41,422 nt of DNA from CACKLF01 sp002725175 (GCA_002725175.2 PBQX02000041.1:1-41422); one strand, 5' to 3'. Positions 8,412 to 16,949 are shown, counted from the stretch's first letter. Notes: a model not told the origin generated them from the sequence alone. Program-made: numbers and translations.

Positions 8412-9371
8412 CTATTGTTTATTAAAATATCCAGCTCTTACCGCACTGCCTATCAAATTACATATGAATCTGCCGGCTGTAATGGCTGTAATGCCATTTA
8501 TATCCTTACTGGGGGTTATCTCAACTATATCCATTCCTAAAACCTTACCCTTCTTAACAAGACCTTGGATCAATTTTCTCATTTGAGAATAATTCACTCC
8601 NCCTGGTGCTGGTCCAGCGACAGCAGGCATGATTGTTGGGTCTACACCGTCTGCATCTATAGTAAGGTAGTAGTTTTGCTTATCCGGAATTCTATCNAAA
8701 ATTTCCTGCATACCAACATCTTGAAGTTCNATATCAGAAATAAGATTTGCTCCATAATTTAACGCAGCTTCAACCTCTTCTGGCCGTGCACTTCCAGCAG
8801 ATCTAAGTCCGATTTGATATATTTCATTAATGTGATTCATTTCCGATGCCCTCCTTATTACACTTGAAAGACCTTGGGTAACTCCATGGAAAGTATCTCT
8901 CCAATCAATATGTGCATCGACCTGAATTAATGTGATTGGTCCGTGATTTTCGAGAGCTCTAAATACAGGTATTGGAATTGCATGATCTCCACCTAGAATA
9001 ATAGGTAAAGCACCTGCATTTAAGATTTTTCTTACAGCTTGCTCAGAGCGGAGATGGTTTCCAGATACATCTTTTGCCTCTCCGATTACATCGCCACAAT
9101 CTACTACTTTAATATCTTGATCATTTAGCAGTTTACCGCCGATATCAAAATCAAATCTATCTAGCCCTCTTAAAGCACGCTCNCAAAATCTTCTTATATG
9201 CGTAGGNGCATTAGATTGGTCATTGCTGGCCTCTCCCATAGAGTANGGGTCACCAAANGGGATTCCNATAATAGCTATGTCAGCTTCAAAGTTATCCAAA
9301 TCATTTACTATTGGAAAGTCATGGAAGCTCTGGAATTCTCTTTTTGGAGGGCTAGTTAGTGTTTTCGGCAT
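8412..9371 (-). CDS. Agmatinase-type ureohydrolase (arginase family)
   Basis: 319 residues, ATG 9371. Manganese enzyme hydrolysing a guanidino compound to urea and an amine; agmatine or guanidinobutyrate are the likely choices. The binuclear Mn ligands are all present: H130 (GGDHAIPIP), D152/H154/D156 (DAHIDW) and D239/D241 (TIDADGVDP). The IMPAVAGPAP segment after the last motif is typical of agmatinase-like rather than arginase proteins. Without a substrate-specificity test the name should stay general. The gene is divergent from the cupin gene, with a 160-bp AT-rich spacer between them. Confidence 0.85.
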   Translation of the reverse strand: MPKTLTSPPKREFQSFHDFPIVNDLDNFEADIAIXGIXFGDXYSMGEASNDQSNXPTHIRRFXERALRGLDRFDFDIGGKLLNDQDIKVVDCGDVIGEAKDVSGNHLRSEQAVRKILNAGALPIILGGDHAIPIPVFRALENHGPITLIQVDAHIDWRDTFHGVTQGLSSVIRRASEMNHINEIYQIGLRSAGSARPEEVEAALNYGANLISDXELQDVGMQEIXDRIPDKQNYYLTIDADGVDPTIMPAVAGPAPXGVNYSQMRKLIQGLVKKGKVLGMDIVEITPSKDINGITAITAGRFICNLIGSAVRAGYFNKQ

Positions 9372-9531
9372 TATTATCTCTTAATTGTGAATTGTAGATT
9401 AATTATAGCAAGATATATAAAATTTCTTCTAAGATAAAAATAGGGTCCTTTATTANTCGCCACTTTTCTTGTGTCAGTAAAAGTTATTCTTTATTAATTA
9501 AATTTTAAGTTTTCTATAAAAGGGGTATCAA

Positions 9532-9897
9532 ATGAAATTTACAATATCTAGAGCTAAAGGTAGCAATTTTGATTCTGGATTGCGAGGATTCTTTAAGTAT
9601 AGAAGTCTTGGAATAGGTGAAGCAACATCAGGTGATTTTGGGGCTAACGTAATTAAAGCTATCCCAGGAGAACATCCAAAAGGGGATTGGCATTATCATC
9701 AACTTAAATTCCANATGGTTTATATTTTAGAGGGTTGGGTAAAATTTGAATATAAGGGNGAGGGTATTTTTACTTTTAATAAAGGAGACAGTGTTTATCA
9801 ACCTCCCGGAATTCATCATCGAGAAATAGAACACTCNGAGGATTTAGAGCTAATNGAAATTACAAATCCAGCAAAATTTCAAACCGTGTCTCTATAG
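9532..9897 (+). CDS. Cupin-domain protein
   Basis: 121 residues, ATG 9532 preceded by an excellent AAGGGG site. A single small beta-barrel cupin: motif 1 is GDWHYHQLKF..VYILEGWVKF (HxH then E) and motif 2 is KGDSVYQPPGIHH. The two His of motif 1, the Glu and the motif 2 His would bind one metal. The end (EDLELIEITNPAKF) is typical of stand-alone cupins. It may be a small dioxygenase, isomerase or a ligand-binding protein; nothing in the sequence decides. Four N bases are present. Confidence 0.8.
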   Translation: MKFTISRAKGSNFDSGLRGFFKYRSLGIGEATSGDFGANVIKAIPGEHPKGDWHYHQLKFXMVYILEGWVKFEYKXEGIFTFNKGDSVYQPPGIHHREIEHXEDLELXEITNPAKFQTVSL

Positions 9898-9937
9898 TTT
9901 TTTAGACAATTAATAGTAAAGTTAAAGGCAAAAATAC

Positions 9938-10399
9938 ATGAGTAAGATTTATATAGATGCTGATGCCTGCCCGGTAAAAGAACAAGTTTATAAAGTTGCA
10001 ATAAGAAATGCTACTCAGGTTCTCGTAGTCTCGAATGGAGGAATTCGACCGCACCCTCATTCTCTGATATCTCTTCAGATTGTTGCTGACGGTCTTGATG
10101 TCGCAGACGATTGGATTGCCGAAAGAGCTGATCAAAATGATCTTGTCATCACCAGCGATATTCCTCTTGCTGACAAATGTATAAAAAATGGAGCTACAGT
10201 TATTAAGCCAGATGGAACAAAATTAGATCATTCAAANATTGGATCAGTATTGGCAAATCGAAATTTAATGACTGAAATGAGAAGTGCAGATCCCTTTTAC
10301 AAAGGGCGAGGGAAAGAATTTTCTAACCGAGATAAGTCAAATTTTTTGAATGTGCTAGAAACTGAAATAAAAAGAAAATTACGTCTTCTTAAGGAATAA
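9938..10399 (+). CDS. YaiI/YqxD (DUF188) family protein
   Basis: 153 residues. The N-terminal IYIDADACPVKEQVYKVA and the later DLVITSDIPLADKCIKNGA are the conserved blocks of DUF188, a PIN-like-fold family with clustered acidic residues (DAD near the start, the SD pair in TSDIPLAD) suitable for metal binding and possible nuclease activity. No member's substrate is firmly established, to my knowledge. The length is normal for the family. The SMR transporter gene begins 2 bp after the stop, so the two are in one operon with the Sel1 gene. Confidence 0.88.
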   Translation: MSKIYIDADACPVKEQVYKVAIRNATQVLVVSNGGIRPHPHSLISLQIVADGLDVADDWIAERADQNDLVITSDIPLADKCIKNGATVIKPDGTKLDHSXIGSVLANRNLMTEMRSADPFYKGRGKEFSNRDKSNFLNVLETEIKRKLRLLKE

Positions 10400-10400
10400 T

Positions 10401-10724
10401 ATGAACTATCTATTTTTGGCTGGAGCAATTTTATGTGAGGTAATTGGCACCATGCTGTTACCGCTAACCAATAATTTTACAAAGGTTATACCTGTTTTAG
10501 GGTTGCTCATTGCCTACTCCGCTTCCTTTTATCTCCTGACTTTTCCAATGAGAGAGATACCGATAGCTATTGTTTATGCCTGTTGGGCTGGTCTAGGCGT
10601 ACTTCTAATAACTTTAGCTAGTTTTTTATTTTTTGGACAATCTCTTCAGTGGCAGGCAGTCTTAGGTTTGGCTTTAATAGTTATAGGTGTGATCCTAGTG
10701 AATATTTATTCAAAAGCTTTGTAA
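10401..10724 (+). CDS. Small multidrug resistance (SMR) transporter, EmrE-like
   Basis: 107 residues, four membrane helices. The essential membrane Glu is present as E13 (ILCEVIGT), as is the YACWAGLG motif of TM3 containing the conserved Trp, so this should be a functional proton-coupled dimeric exporter of cationic or guanidinium-type compounds. AAGGA lies 5 bp before the ATG. It is directly followed by the Sel1 gene with no gap. Contrast the SMR protein at 34872-35204, which lacks this Glu. Drug (Qac) versus guanidinium (Gdx) specificity is not resolved here. Confidence 0.88.
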   Translation: MNYLFLAGAILCEVIGTMLLPLTNNFTKVIPVLGLLIAYSASFYLLTFPMREIPIAIVYACWAGLGVLLITLASFLFFGQSLQWQAVLGLALIVIGVILVNIYSKAL

Positions 10725-11240
10725 GTGAAAGAATATTATAGAGCGGTAGTTTTTGGNATTTNTTTATTCTTNTTTACTTCAGTTTTTGAGNTAAATGAAA
10801 ATTTATTAAGTGCAGAAGATTTAAAGCGCTCTAAAGTGGAAGNTTATTGGCAGGATAGTTTGAATAAGATTCAATTGAAATATTTGAAGGGCTTAGATGC
10901 ATATGCAGCGAAAGATTATCGATCCGCTTATAATATTTGGTTGCCAATGGCGAAAGATGGATTTTCTTATGCGCAAGCTGATATAGCGGGGTTATATTTT
11001 AATGGATGGGGGGCGGAACAAGATTATGAAACAGCTTTTACCTGGTATCAAAAAGCAGCAATTAATAAAAACACCTATGCACAATATATGATAGGAAATA
11101 TGTACTGGAATGGTTATGGAGTGCCAATACATACGGACTTAGCACAAGTTTGGTGGAAGCTGGCTGCAGATAAAGGTTATAGGGATGCTCAGTTTGCTTT
11201 GCCGTATCAGTATTGTTATCTCAATCATCCAAAGTGTTAA
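10725..11240 (+). CDS. Sel1-repeat protein, exported
   Basis: 171 residues from GTG 10725, which follows the previous TAA with no gap. A hydrophobic N-terminal segment (about residues 5-22, with three N bases) looks like a signal peptide or anchor. The rest contains about three Sel1-type helical repeats: YNIWLPMAKDGFSYAQADIA, FTWYQKAAINKNTYAQYMIG and VWWKLAADKGYRDAQFAL, with the GLYFNGWGAEQD and GNMYWNGYGVPIH linkers. Such proteins act as protein-protein scaffolds in the envelope or cytoplasm. The partner is unknown. Confidence 0.85.
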   Translation: MKEYYRAVVFXIXLFXFTSVFEXNENLLSAEDLKRSKVEXYWQDSLNKIQLKYLKGLDAYAAKDYRSAYNIWLPMAKDGFSYAQADIAGLYFNGWGAEQDYETAFTWYQKAAINKNTYAQYMIGNMYWNGYGVPIHTDLAQVWWKLAADKGYRDAQFALPYQYCYLNHPKC

Positions 11241-11310
11241 GCTAATAATGAACGTAATATAATNAAATAACTTTTCGAACAGTTAGCTGAGTTTTAGGTN
11301 AAAAGAAAAT

Positions 11311-11332
11311 GGTCACCCAGCTAAGGGTGACC
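11311..11332 (-). terminator. Rho-independent terminator for the 11342-11698 gene
   Basis: Perfect 8-bp inverted repeat GGTCACCC / GGGTGACC with a 6-nt loop. Read on the minus strand it comes about 10 nt after the stop of the membrane-protein gene and is followed by ATTTTCTTTT, the expected T-rich tract. On the plus strand no T-tract follows, so it serves the minus-strand gene. Confidence 0.85.
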
Positions 11333-11341
11333 NGCAGTTAA

Positions 11342-11698
11342 TTAACTNTAAATTGTTATTATCTGTATTAATGCAACGATAACAAATACAGCTGCAAAAA
11401 CAAATCTCAAAACTGAAATAGGTATAGCTTGCATTTCCTTNCCCCAATTTGTTGAGGAAGTTTTCTGATCTAATTCGTTNATTANCAAGCTTAGGTTGGT
11501 CATTGTTCTAATGATTCCAAAGGCTCCAAAAAAGCCTGAGGCAAAAACAGTTGCTGCAATGAGTAACTCTTTTCCTGAAATATCAGCAAATAATATTGCC
11601 ATCATAGTGGTTAATTGGCTGACAGTTGTAATGCACATAATTATTAAGAAGCTGTAAAAGGTACTGCTTTGGAGTGATGCGCGAATTTGTTGGTCCAT
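11342..11698 (-). CDS. Hypothetical inner-membrane protein
   Basis: 118 residues with three likely membrane segments: about 15-37 (FLIIMCITTVSQLTTMMAIL), 43-62 (ELLIAATVFASGFFGAFGII) and 95-115 near the C-terminus, with a short polar loop between the last two. ATG 11698 has AAGGGGC upstream, a good ribosome-binding site. No family recognised. It stands alone on the minus strand with its own terminator, so it is probably a single-gene transcript; its promoter would lie in the 11699-12153 spacer. Confidence 0.6.
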   Translation of the reverse strand: MDQQIRASLQSSTFYSFLIIMCITTVSQLTTMMAILFADISGKELLIAATVFASGFFGAFGIIRTMTNLSLXXNELDQKTSSTNWXKEMQAIPISVLRFVFAAVFVIVALIQIITIXS

Positions 11699-12153
11699 AA
11701 TTGCCCCTTTTTATTTTTTTGGTATTGATTGTGAACTTTTAAATTAGTTTATTTAAAAGTCAATTAGTAATTANGCNTTATTCAGTTATTTCAGTTGTCA
11801 TTTATTTTCTTTTTTCTGCTAAANTTAAATGATTTTAAATGGGATATAGATTAGTCTAGGTTGGTATCTTTCTTGCACAGATAATTTTAGGTTGGCCGCT
11901 AAATAGGTCCGCACAGATCATGGTCAGTCTGTTCCATTCTTTATAATTTTTTCCCTGATACTTGTTAAATGCTTTAAAGTTGATTTTATCGTCCTAATAG
12001 GCAATTGNAGGGCGATCAAGTATTAGTAAAAATTGGGATTTGGTTTTCCAGAATTTACTCTTTAGTAATTGAAAGGTGATAAATGTTGACTTGCTCTCTA
12101 CTTAGAAGGCAGAGTCTAAAGTTAAGTTTTAAATTATTTAAGGTGGTTTCCAG
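11699..12153. other. 455-bp spacer between divergent genes
   Basis: No complete gene is visible. It must hold promoters for the flanking divergent genes. On the minus strand one frame (12101 down to 11856) is open for about 82 codons except for a single TAG and has a protein-like second half; it lacks a normal start codon and is listed as a weak pseudogene candidate in the findings. No strong hairpin was seen. Confidence 0.35.
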
Positions 12154-12444
12154 ATGTATGTAAGGGTAGCAGAGTTTTCCTCTACTTCAGATATCAAGTT
12201 TGATATGTTTATATCATTTTTAGANCATAAGATGCTTCCGAGAAACATAGAGGCAGGTCAAATTAGCGGAGAAATATTTAAGACATCTTCTAATTCTGGT
12301 TTTGTTGTCTCGCGATTTAACTCAAAAATAGAAGCTGATAAAATCATGAGTATCATGAGAGATGAATTAACTGAAATTATGGGAGATACCAAAATCAAAT
12401 TAATCGAGGGTCCTAGAATATTTAATGGTATTAAAAAGCAATAA
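12154..12444 (+). CDS. Small ferredoxin-like-fold protein, paralogue of the 23945-24202 protein
   Basis: 96 residues, ATG after AAGGTGG. The segment TSSNSGFVVSRFNSKIEAD and the end IKLIEGPRIF match STDNSGFIVETFPNKEE and VAIIEGENGE of the 23945-24202 protein, so the two are clearly related. The order of strands and helices suggests one half of a dimeric alpha/beta barrel. No catalytic residue is evident. It stands alone between a 455-bp spacer and a convergent EamA gene. Confidence 0.55.
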   Translation: MYVRVAEFSSTSDIKFDMFISFLXHKMLPRNIEAGQISGEIFKTSSNSGFVVSRFNSKIEADKIMSIMRDELTEIMGDTKIKLIEGPRIFNGIKKQ

Positions 12445-12543
12445 TCATTTGAGGTTTTGGTGGTTCTGATTTTAAAAAATCTGTTTGAGTTACTTAATAT
12501 GCATGAGTGTTAGATGGCTAAATTTTAGGTATAAGATTTAAAT

Positions 12544-13488
12544 TTATCTTAATCTTGTTTCGGTNGCTATTTCTGATTTTTTTACCCCTTCACGGATAAA
12601 AATATAGATTCCACTTAAAGTGATAAGTAGCATTCCGAAGAGTGAAAGCATGTCGGGTATTTCATTAAATAAAAAATATCCAATTAATANGGCGTAAATT
12701 AAAAAGATATATTCGCAAGGTGAGTTGGCGGCAGGCGATCCGATCCTATAAGCCATAATCAGACAAAGAATTCCNATAGTTCCAAAGACAGATATTATAA
12801 CGATGTATGTTAAAAATAAATAATTAGTAAAATCAAAAGGTCTAACTAAAAAGGCAATACCCGAATTTCCTTCAACATTTGGAAAAAAATTAATAGCTAT
12901 GAGCGAGGTTGTGGCTGCAAAAATAAAGTTGCTTACATAAATATGAGTAGTTTGTTGAAATGAACTATCTGAATGGCTTGTTAATTTTGCAAGTATCATA
13001 GATAAGGAATACGTGGCAGCACAGAAGATTGGCAGTATCATTGCCCAGTTAAATTCAGAAAAGTTTGGCTTAATAATGAGTAATATTCCTAGAAATCCAA
13101 CGAATATGGCGGAAATTCTATATAGGCCTACATCATTTTTTAAAATAAATTTAGAAAAAATTGTCATAAAAAAAGGTGATATGAAAAAAAGACTAGTTGC
13201 TTCTGCTAATGGAATTAGGGTCAACGAAATATAATAGGATGTAAAGCCTAGAAAAAANAGAAAGCCTCTAAGAATTGCAATGAAAGGAAATGTCGAAGAA
13301 AAATTAATTTTCCTGCCAGTAAAATAAAAAAATATGGTTAAGAGCAATGTTCCAATCAGGCCCCGAAAAAACAAAATTTGCATTAGGGAAGCCTCGGGAG
13401 CCATGCTCTTAATTAGAATGTCCTGTACGGCAAAGAAAGACATCCCTATAATTATCAATATGATTCCAAGGCGATTATCGTTTTGCAT
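12544..13488 (-). CDS. EamA/DMT-family permease
   Basis: 314 residues with about ten membrane segments in two EamA repeats; FFAVQDILIKSM opens TM1, and the polar LIPLAEATSLFFISPFF segment after TM3 is the usual EamA signature, found also in the 15693-16583 protein as IPVSDATA.TFLNPIFAMIF. Members export amino acids, nucleobases or other metabolites; the substrate is unknown. ATG 13488. A second open frame ends 3 bp upstream at 13492 but I could not support it as a gene. Convergent with the small gene ending at 12444. Confidence 0.85.
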   Translation of the reverse strand: MQNDNRLGIILIIIGMSFFAVQDILIKSMAPEASLMQILFFRGLIGTLLLTIFFYFTGRKINFSSTFPFIAILRGFXFFLGFTSYYISLTLIPLAEATSLFFISPFFMTIFSKFILKNDVGLYRISAIFVGFLGILLIIKPNFSEFNWAMILPIFCAATYSLSMILAKLTSHSDSSFQQTTHIYVSNFIFAATTSLIAINFFPNVEGNSGIAFLVRPFDFTNYLFLTYIVIISVFGTXGILCLIMAYRIGSPAANSPCEYIFLIYAXLIGYFLFNEIPDMLSLFGMLLITLSGIYIFIREGVKKSEIXTETRLR

Positions 13489-13679
13489 TTTTTAGCCAAA
13501 AATAAATTTAAACCAGAAATGAGAATTATTTATAAATTTGATTCGGTCTATTAGTTTTGCGTCCTCTATATTGTCGNTATTAGGAAGTTTATTTCCGTCA
13601 AAACATGTCGTTTTATTTGCATTGGAGGNTATTNGGTTGGCTCAATGAATTGGTATAGTCTTAAGTTAAAATTAAGCCC

Positions 13680-14408
13680 TTAACTGCGTCTAGCCGAGCG
13701 CCTCATTGTAGATTTTGCGAAATAGGAAGCTTGTGAAAGCCAATTAATCACCCTTGATCTTCGAGTTATTTCCTCATTAACTGGATCTCCAGTATTAAAT
13801 TTAATGTGATCCAATTTCAAATTTCCAAAATTTTCCAAGGTGTGAGAAGAGGTAGAAAACCTTCTCTTTTGTTCTTTGCTAAGGTTCTTAGAAAATTCTT
13901 TGGTAACCAACCAATACTCATTACTAGTTAAATTATTCTTTAATAACCGGTGAGTAAGTATTATAGCTTCCCCTGATATCTCTTCAAAATTACGAATATT
14001 CTGGATAATAAAATTTCCACGATGGGCAACTATCTTTAGCTTAAGATTCTTTGATTGAGAGCATGGCTCACATCCGCAAGCTTGGACAAAAACTAACTCN
14101 GACGCCTTTTTGTAGAAAGCCTGATTTGCCTTTTCCATCACTTTAATTATATCGTCTGATTGATATTTAGCTTCTGTTTCGTGAGTGTAAAAAAAAGCTG
14201 CATCACCTTCTAGCTTATTTAATTTCATTACTGGTTCAATAGCATCAATTACGGATTCAAGAAGATCTGAGATTATTACTGAGGCGTGATTTTCAAAATT
14301 TTTCGCAATAATTTTTCCAAAGAGAGGTTTTTTTTGCATGTTGTGAAGTTTTACAAACTCTGTGTAACCACTAATATCAGCAATTAAGAAGTAACCTTTA
14401 TTAGACAT
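13680..14408 (-). CDS. DUF2652 cyclase-like protein
   Basis: 242 residues from ATG 14408, chosen because GAGG lies just upstream; the TTG 21 bp further up has no site. The pattern FLIADISGYTEFV, IIADLLE-like ISDLLESVIDAIEP, KLEGDAAFFYT, the Cys-rich QACGCEPCS, LKLKIVAHRGNF and GEAIILTHRLLKN is that of DUF2652, a family related to class III nucleotide cyclases. The Asp of ADISGYT and the GD of LEGDAAFF match cyclase metal ligands, but the VNxxxR block is not seen, so catalysis is uncertain. The last ~12 residues are basic. One of three cyclase-like genes in the window. Confidence 0.78.
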   Translation of the reverse strand: MSNKGYFLIADISGYTEFVKLHNMQKKPLFGKIIAKNFENHASVIISDLLESVIDAIEPVMKLNKLEGDAAFFYTHETEAKYQSDDIIKVMEKANQAFYKKAXELVFVQACGCEPCSQSKNLKLKIVAHRGNFIIQNIRNFEEISGEAIILTHRLLKNNLTSNEYWLVTKEFSKNLSKEQKRRFSTSSHTLENFGNLKLDHIKFNTGDPVNEEITRRSRVINWLSQASYFAKSTMRRSARRS

Positions 14409-14638
14409 TTCTTTATCCTCATATAGCAAAAATTTTAAAGGAAGGCTTATTGCCTGCCAGTACTATAAAAAAGTGTTTTATTAATAAGTAGCAAAGCTAA
14501 AAAAACTTTAAGCAAAAAATAGGAAAATACAATTCCCTATATTAAATACATATATTTCAGATTTATATTCAATAAATTTACGAAACGCAGAGGTATGGGC
14601 TATGTTATTTGCAGGAATTATTTTCTTAAGATTGATAT

Positions 14639-14665
14639 CCGACTGCCACTTTAAGCGGCAGNCGG
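14639..14665. repeat. Inverted repeat, 9-bp stem, 9-nt loop
   Basis: CCGACTGCC and GGCAGnCGG form a GC-rich stem (perfect if n is T) around ACTTTAAGC. GC-rich stems stand out in this AT-rich spacer. It is flanked by GATATC at 14634 and again at 14678. No T-run follows on either strand, so it is not a standard terminator. It may be part of a structured RNA or a REP-like element; only one copy was noticed. Confidence 0.6.
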
Positions 14666-14682
14666 AAAGTAGGTTTAGATAT

Positions 14683-14699
14683 CTGAGTACAATACTCAG
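14683..14699. repeat. Inverted repeat, 7-bp stem, 3-nt loop
   Basis: CTGAGTA-CAA-TACTCAG is a perfect hairpin 17 bp after the one at 14639-14665, and is followed by the short palindrome GGTAATACC. No T-tract follows. The proximity of the two hairpins suggests one structured element rather than chance, but function is not shown. Confidence 0.55.
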
Positions 14700-14786
14700 G
14701 TAATACCTTACTAAAACAGTAATGAATGTCAATANTTAANATNAACTTTTATATAATTAATTTTTTTTCTTGCGTTAGGATCAGTT

Positions 14787-15524
14787 TTATCCCTGGCTAG
14801 GGCACAACATACTTCGTTTTCCACTNATATATTCATCTATTATTATATTCATTTTTTCTTTTCCAAAACTTGAACCATGTCCAGCATGAATTCTATCAAT
14901 CGGAAACTCCCTAAGCCGAAAAAGGCTTTCTTTGAATATTTCTGGTACAGAATGATATAAATGATCATAGAGAACTCCATCATAAAGAGTATCTCCGGTA
15001 AACATTATTCCAGTTTTTTCTTCCCAAAGTCCGATAGATCCAGGAGAATGTCCCGGGAAGTGGAGTACTTTTAAATTTCTATTGCCTAGATCAATTACAT
15101 CTCCTTCTTGGACTAAATTTGTTATTGGTGCCGGATTCATGCACCATTTCTCGATGTCAAAAGCTTCATATGGCTTTTCTATAAGGTGTTCCGGCTTNAT
15201 TAGGTTTGCAACTGTTGATTGCCTTGTGGGGTTGGCAAAGATATTTTTCTCTGCTGGATGTCCTGCTTTCGTTTCAAACTGGNTNAAGCCTCCAGCATGA
15301 TCATGGTGACTGTGCGTACATAAGGCAATTACAGGTCTTTCAGAAATTTGGAAAATATCTTTAGTAATTGGCCATAGGCCAAGACCTGTGTCAATAATTA
15401 GATCCCGTTCACTTCCACGTACGTGCCAAATATTGCATCTCCAATCTTCAGATACTTTAGCTTCTAATATGAGCGCAATTTCATTTTCAAGATTTCTATA
15501 AGTGTACTGAATTTTGTGATCCAA
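14787..15524 (-). CDS. Metallo-beta-lactamase-fold hydrolase
   Basis: 245 residues; TTG start at 15524 with GAGA upstream. The metal-binding motif THSHHDHAGG (about residues 70-79), a second-site His in FPGHSPGSIGL, the bridging Asp in FTGDTLYDG and the final His in HAGHGSS give a full binuclear zinc site. The SPGS element and FTGDTL are typical of glyoxalase II-like and related thioester/lactone hydrolases, but substrate cannot be read. No signal peptide, so cytoplasmic. Three N bases lie within it. Confidence 0.85.
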   Translation of the reverse strand: MDHKIQYTYRNLENEIALILEAKVSEDWRCNIWHVRGSERDLIIDTGLGLWPITKDIFQISERPVIALCTHSHHDHAGGXXQFETKAGHPAEKNIFANPTRQSTVANLXKPEHLIEKPYEAFDIEKWCMNPAPITNLVQEGDVIDLGNRNLKVLHFPGHSPGSIGLWEEKTGIMFTGDTLYDGVLYDHLYHSVPEIFKESLFRLREFPIDRIHAGHGSSFGKEKMNIIIDEYXSGKRSMLCPSQG

Positions 15525-15692
15525 TCTGTATATCTCAAAGTTATTTTATTTTGCATTCCAATATAGGTCAAATTAAAGTAAAATTTCTTCGGATTAGACG
15601 ATAAAATCGAATCTTAATAGATTTATCAAGACAAGAAATTTTCTNTTTAACAAAAACAATCATTCTGCAATCTGATTTTGGTAATTACAGTT

Positions 15693-16583
15693 ATGGCAAA
15701 TCCATCTTCAATATTTCTAATGCTGGGGGCTTCTTTTTGCTTTGCTTGCGCTGCGATATTGACGAAAAGTTTAGGAACTAATGTTTTTGGTGAGGGAGTA
15801 CATCCTCTCCAGATCGCTCACGCTAGATTTCTCTTTTCATTTATTTTGTTAGTTTCTTTCTGGTATATTTTTAAGCCCAAAGTAAAATTTTCAAACGTAA
15901 AATTACATNTTCTTCGCTCTATTTTTGGTTGGCTAGGNGTGTCAATTTTATTTACTTCCATTTTATATATACCTGTAAGTGATGCCACTGCTTTNACTTT
16001 TCTTAATCCTATTTTTGCTATGATTTTTGCCGTATTAATATTTAAAGAGAAAGTAGGTTTAATTAGATGGGGAGCCGCATTAATTTCTTTCTCCGGTGGC
16101 CTTTTATTATTACGGCCATCTTTGGATTTAAGTGTTGATCCCGTTGCATTGCTTTGCCTTTTTGGAGCTCTGATAATGGGCTTAGAAATTATCTGCATAA
16201 AGATATTATCTGGAAGGGATTCGGTTTTTACTATTCTGATTTTAAACAATTTCTTTGCAATGTGCATTGGTACACTTGTGGTTCCATTTTTCTTTGTGTT
16301 ACCTGGTTTCTTAGAATTAAGTATTCTAGTGACAATTGGGATATTTATGTTAACAGGCCAGTTTTGCTTTATTAATTCACTTAAAGGCGCTGAAACTAGT
16401 TTTCTTATGCCATTTTTCTATACCACACTTATTTTTGTTATTTCTCTTGATTTAATTATTTTCAATTCACTGCCAGATAAAATAAGTTATATAGGAGCTT
16501 TCATAATAATTTTTGGTTCCATTATTGTTGCTTTTAGGGAGTGGAGGGTAAAATTAAAGCTTAGTGTTAAAAAAATTCTTTAG
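15693..16583 (+). CDS. EamA/DMT-family permease
   Basis: 296 residues from ATG 15693, preferred over TTG 15678 because it begins directly before the hydrophobic TM1 (SIFLMLGASFCFACAAILTK). About ten membrane segments in two EamA repeats with the IPVSDATA motif after TM4. Inner-membrane metabolite transporter of unknown substrate. The gene is divergent from the metallohydrolase, with a spacer of about 170 bp, and is followed 36 bp later by mazG. It is a second EamA protein, clearly diverged from the one at 12544-13488. Confidence 0.83.
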   Translation: MANPSSIFLMLGASFCFACAAILTKSLGTNVFGEGVHPLQIAHARFLFSFILLVSFWYIFKPKVKFSNVKLHXLRSIFGWLXVSILFTSILYIPVSDATAXTFLNPIFAMIFAVLIFKEKVGLIRWGAALISFSGGLLLLRPSLDLSVDPVALLCLFGALIMGLEIICIKILSGRDSVFTILILNNFFAMCIGTLVVPFFFVLPGFLELSILVTIGIFMLTGQFCFINSLKGAETSFLMPFFYTTLIFVISLDLIIFNSLPDKISYIGAFIIIFGSIIVAFREWRVKLKLSVKKIL

Positions 16584-16619
16584 ATCTTTTTAAAGAAAAA
16601 TATATTGTAAGGAGTTAAT

Positions 16620-16946
16620 ATGGATATGAATAAATATCAGAATAGTGCTGTAAAAACAGCTATTTACCCTGAAGAATACAAAATTATGTATCCGGCATTA
16701 GGTCTGGTTGGTGAAGCGGGGGAAGTAGCAAATAAAGTGAAGAAAGTTTTTAGGGACGGCNTGGATAATATGCCAAAAGATTGGAGAGAGAATATCGCTT
16801 CAGAAATAGGAGATGTAATGTGGTATTGTGCCGCCTTAGCGGCTGATCTTGGGTTTGATCTAGATAGAATTGCTAATGAAAATTTGGAGAAATTATCTGC
16901 TCGCATGACTGAAAACAAGATTAAGGGAAGTGGTGATAAAAGATAG
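16620..16946 (+). CDS. MazG-type nucleoside triphosphate pyrophosphohydrolase, single domain
   Basis: 108 residues, ATG 16620 after AAGGAG. All-alpha NTP pyrophosphatase with the ExxE12-28ExxD metal motif: GLVGEAGEVANKVKK (about residues 28-42) and EIGDVMWYCAALAADLG (65-81). Such proteins hydrolyse (d)NTPs, often non-canonical ones, to monophosphate and pyrophosphate. It is half the length of E. coli MazG, as expected for the MazG-like single-domain type. It ends 3 bp before the convergent GFA gene. Confidence 0.88.
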   Translation: MDMNKYQNSAVKTAIYPEEYKIMYPALGLVGEAGEVANKVKKVFRDGXDNMPKDWRENIASEIGDVMWYCAALAADLGFDLDRIANENLEKLSARMTENKIKGSGDKR

Positions 16947-16949
16947 TTT

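Larger units (their letters stand above)
14409..14786. other. 378-bp spacer with a two-hairpin element
   Basis: Lies between two minus-strand genes, downstream of the metallohydrolase and upstream of the DUF2652 gene. I see no supported protein-coding frame. Its middle holds two strong hairpins (14639-14665 and 14683-14699), annotated separately. The remaining sequence is AT-rich and probably contains the DUF2652 promoter. Confidence 0.45.

Noticed and set aside
8365..8586. 73-codon plus-strand ORF.
   Set aside because: Overlaps the C-terminus of the ureohydrolase on the other strand; composition fits a shadow frame.
11875..11918. Direct repeat GCACAGAT (two copies about 36 bp apart).
   Set aside because: Eight bases is within chance for the spacer and no mobile element or gene is attached.
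13492..13679. Minus-strand open frame between the DUF2652 and EamA genes, in frame with the DUF2652 stop and ending 3 bp before the EamA ATG.
   Set aside because: No start codon, an ambiguous TAN codon inside, and low-complexity Asn/Phe/Lys composition; about 60 codons can be open by chance in this AT-rich DNA.
14508..14732. 74-codon minus-strand ORF in the spacer.
   Set aside because: It runs through both hairpins, begins weakly and has no recognisable pattern.
15818..16267. 149-codon minus-strand ORF.
   Set aside because: Lies inside the EamA permease gene on the other strand; Lys/Ile-rich composition with no family pattern. Treated as a shadow frame.
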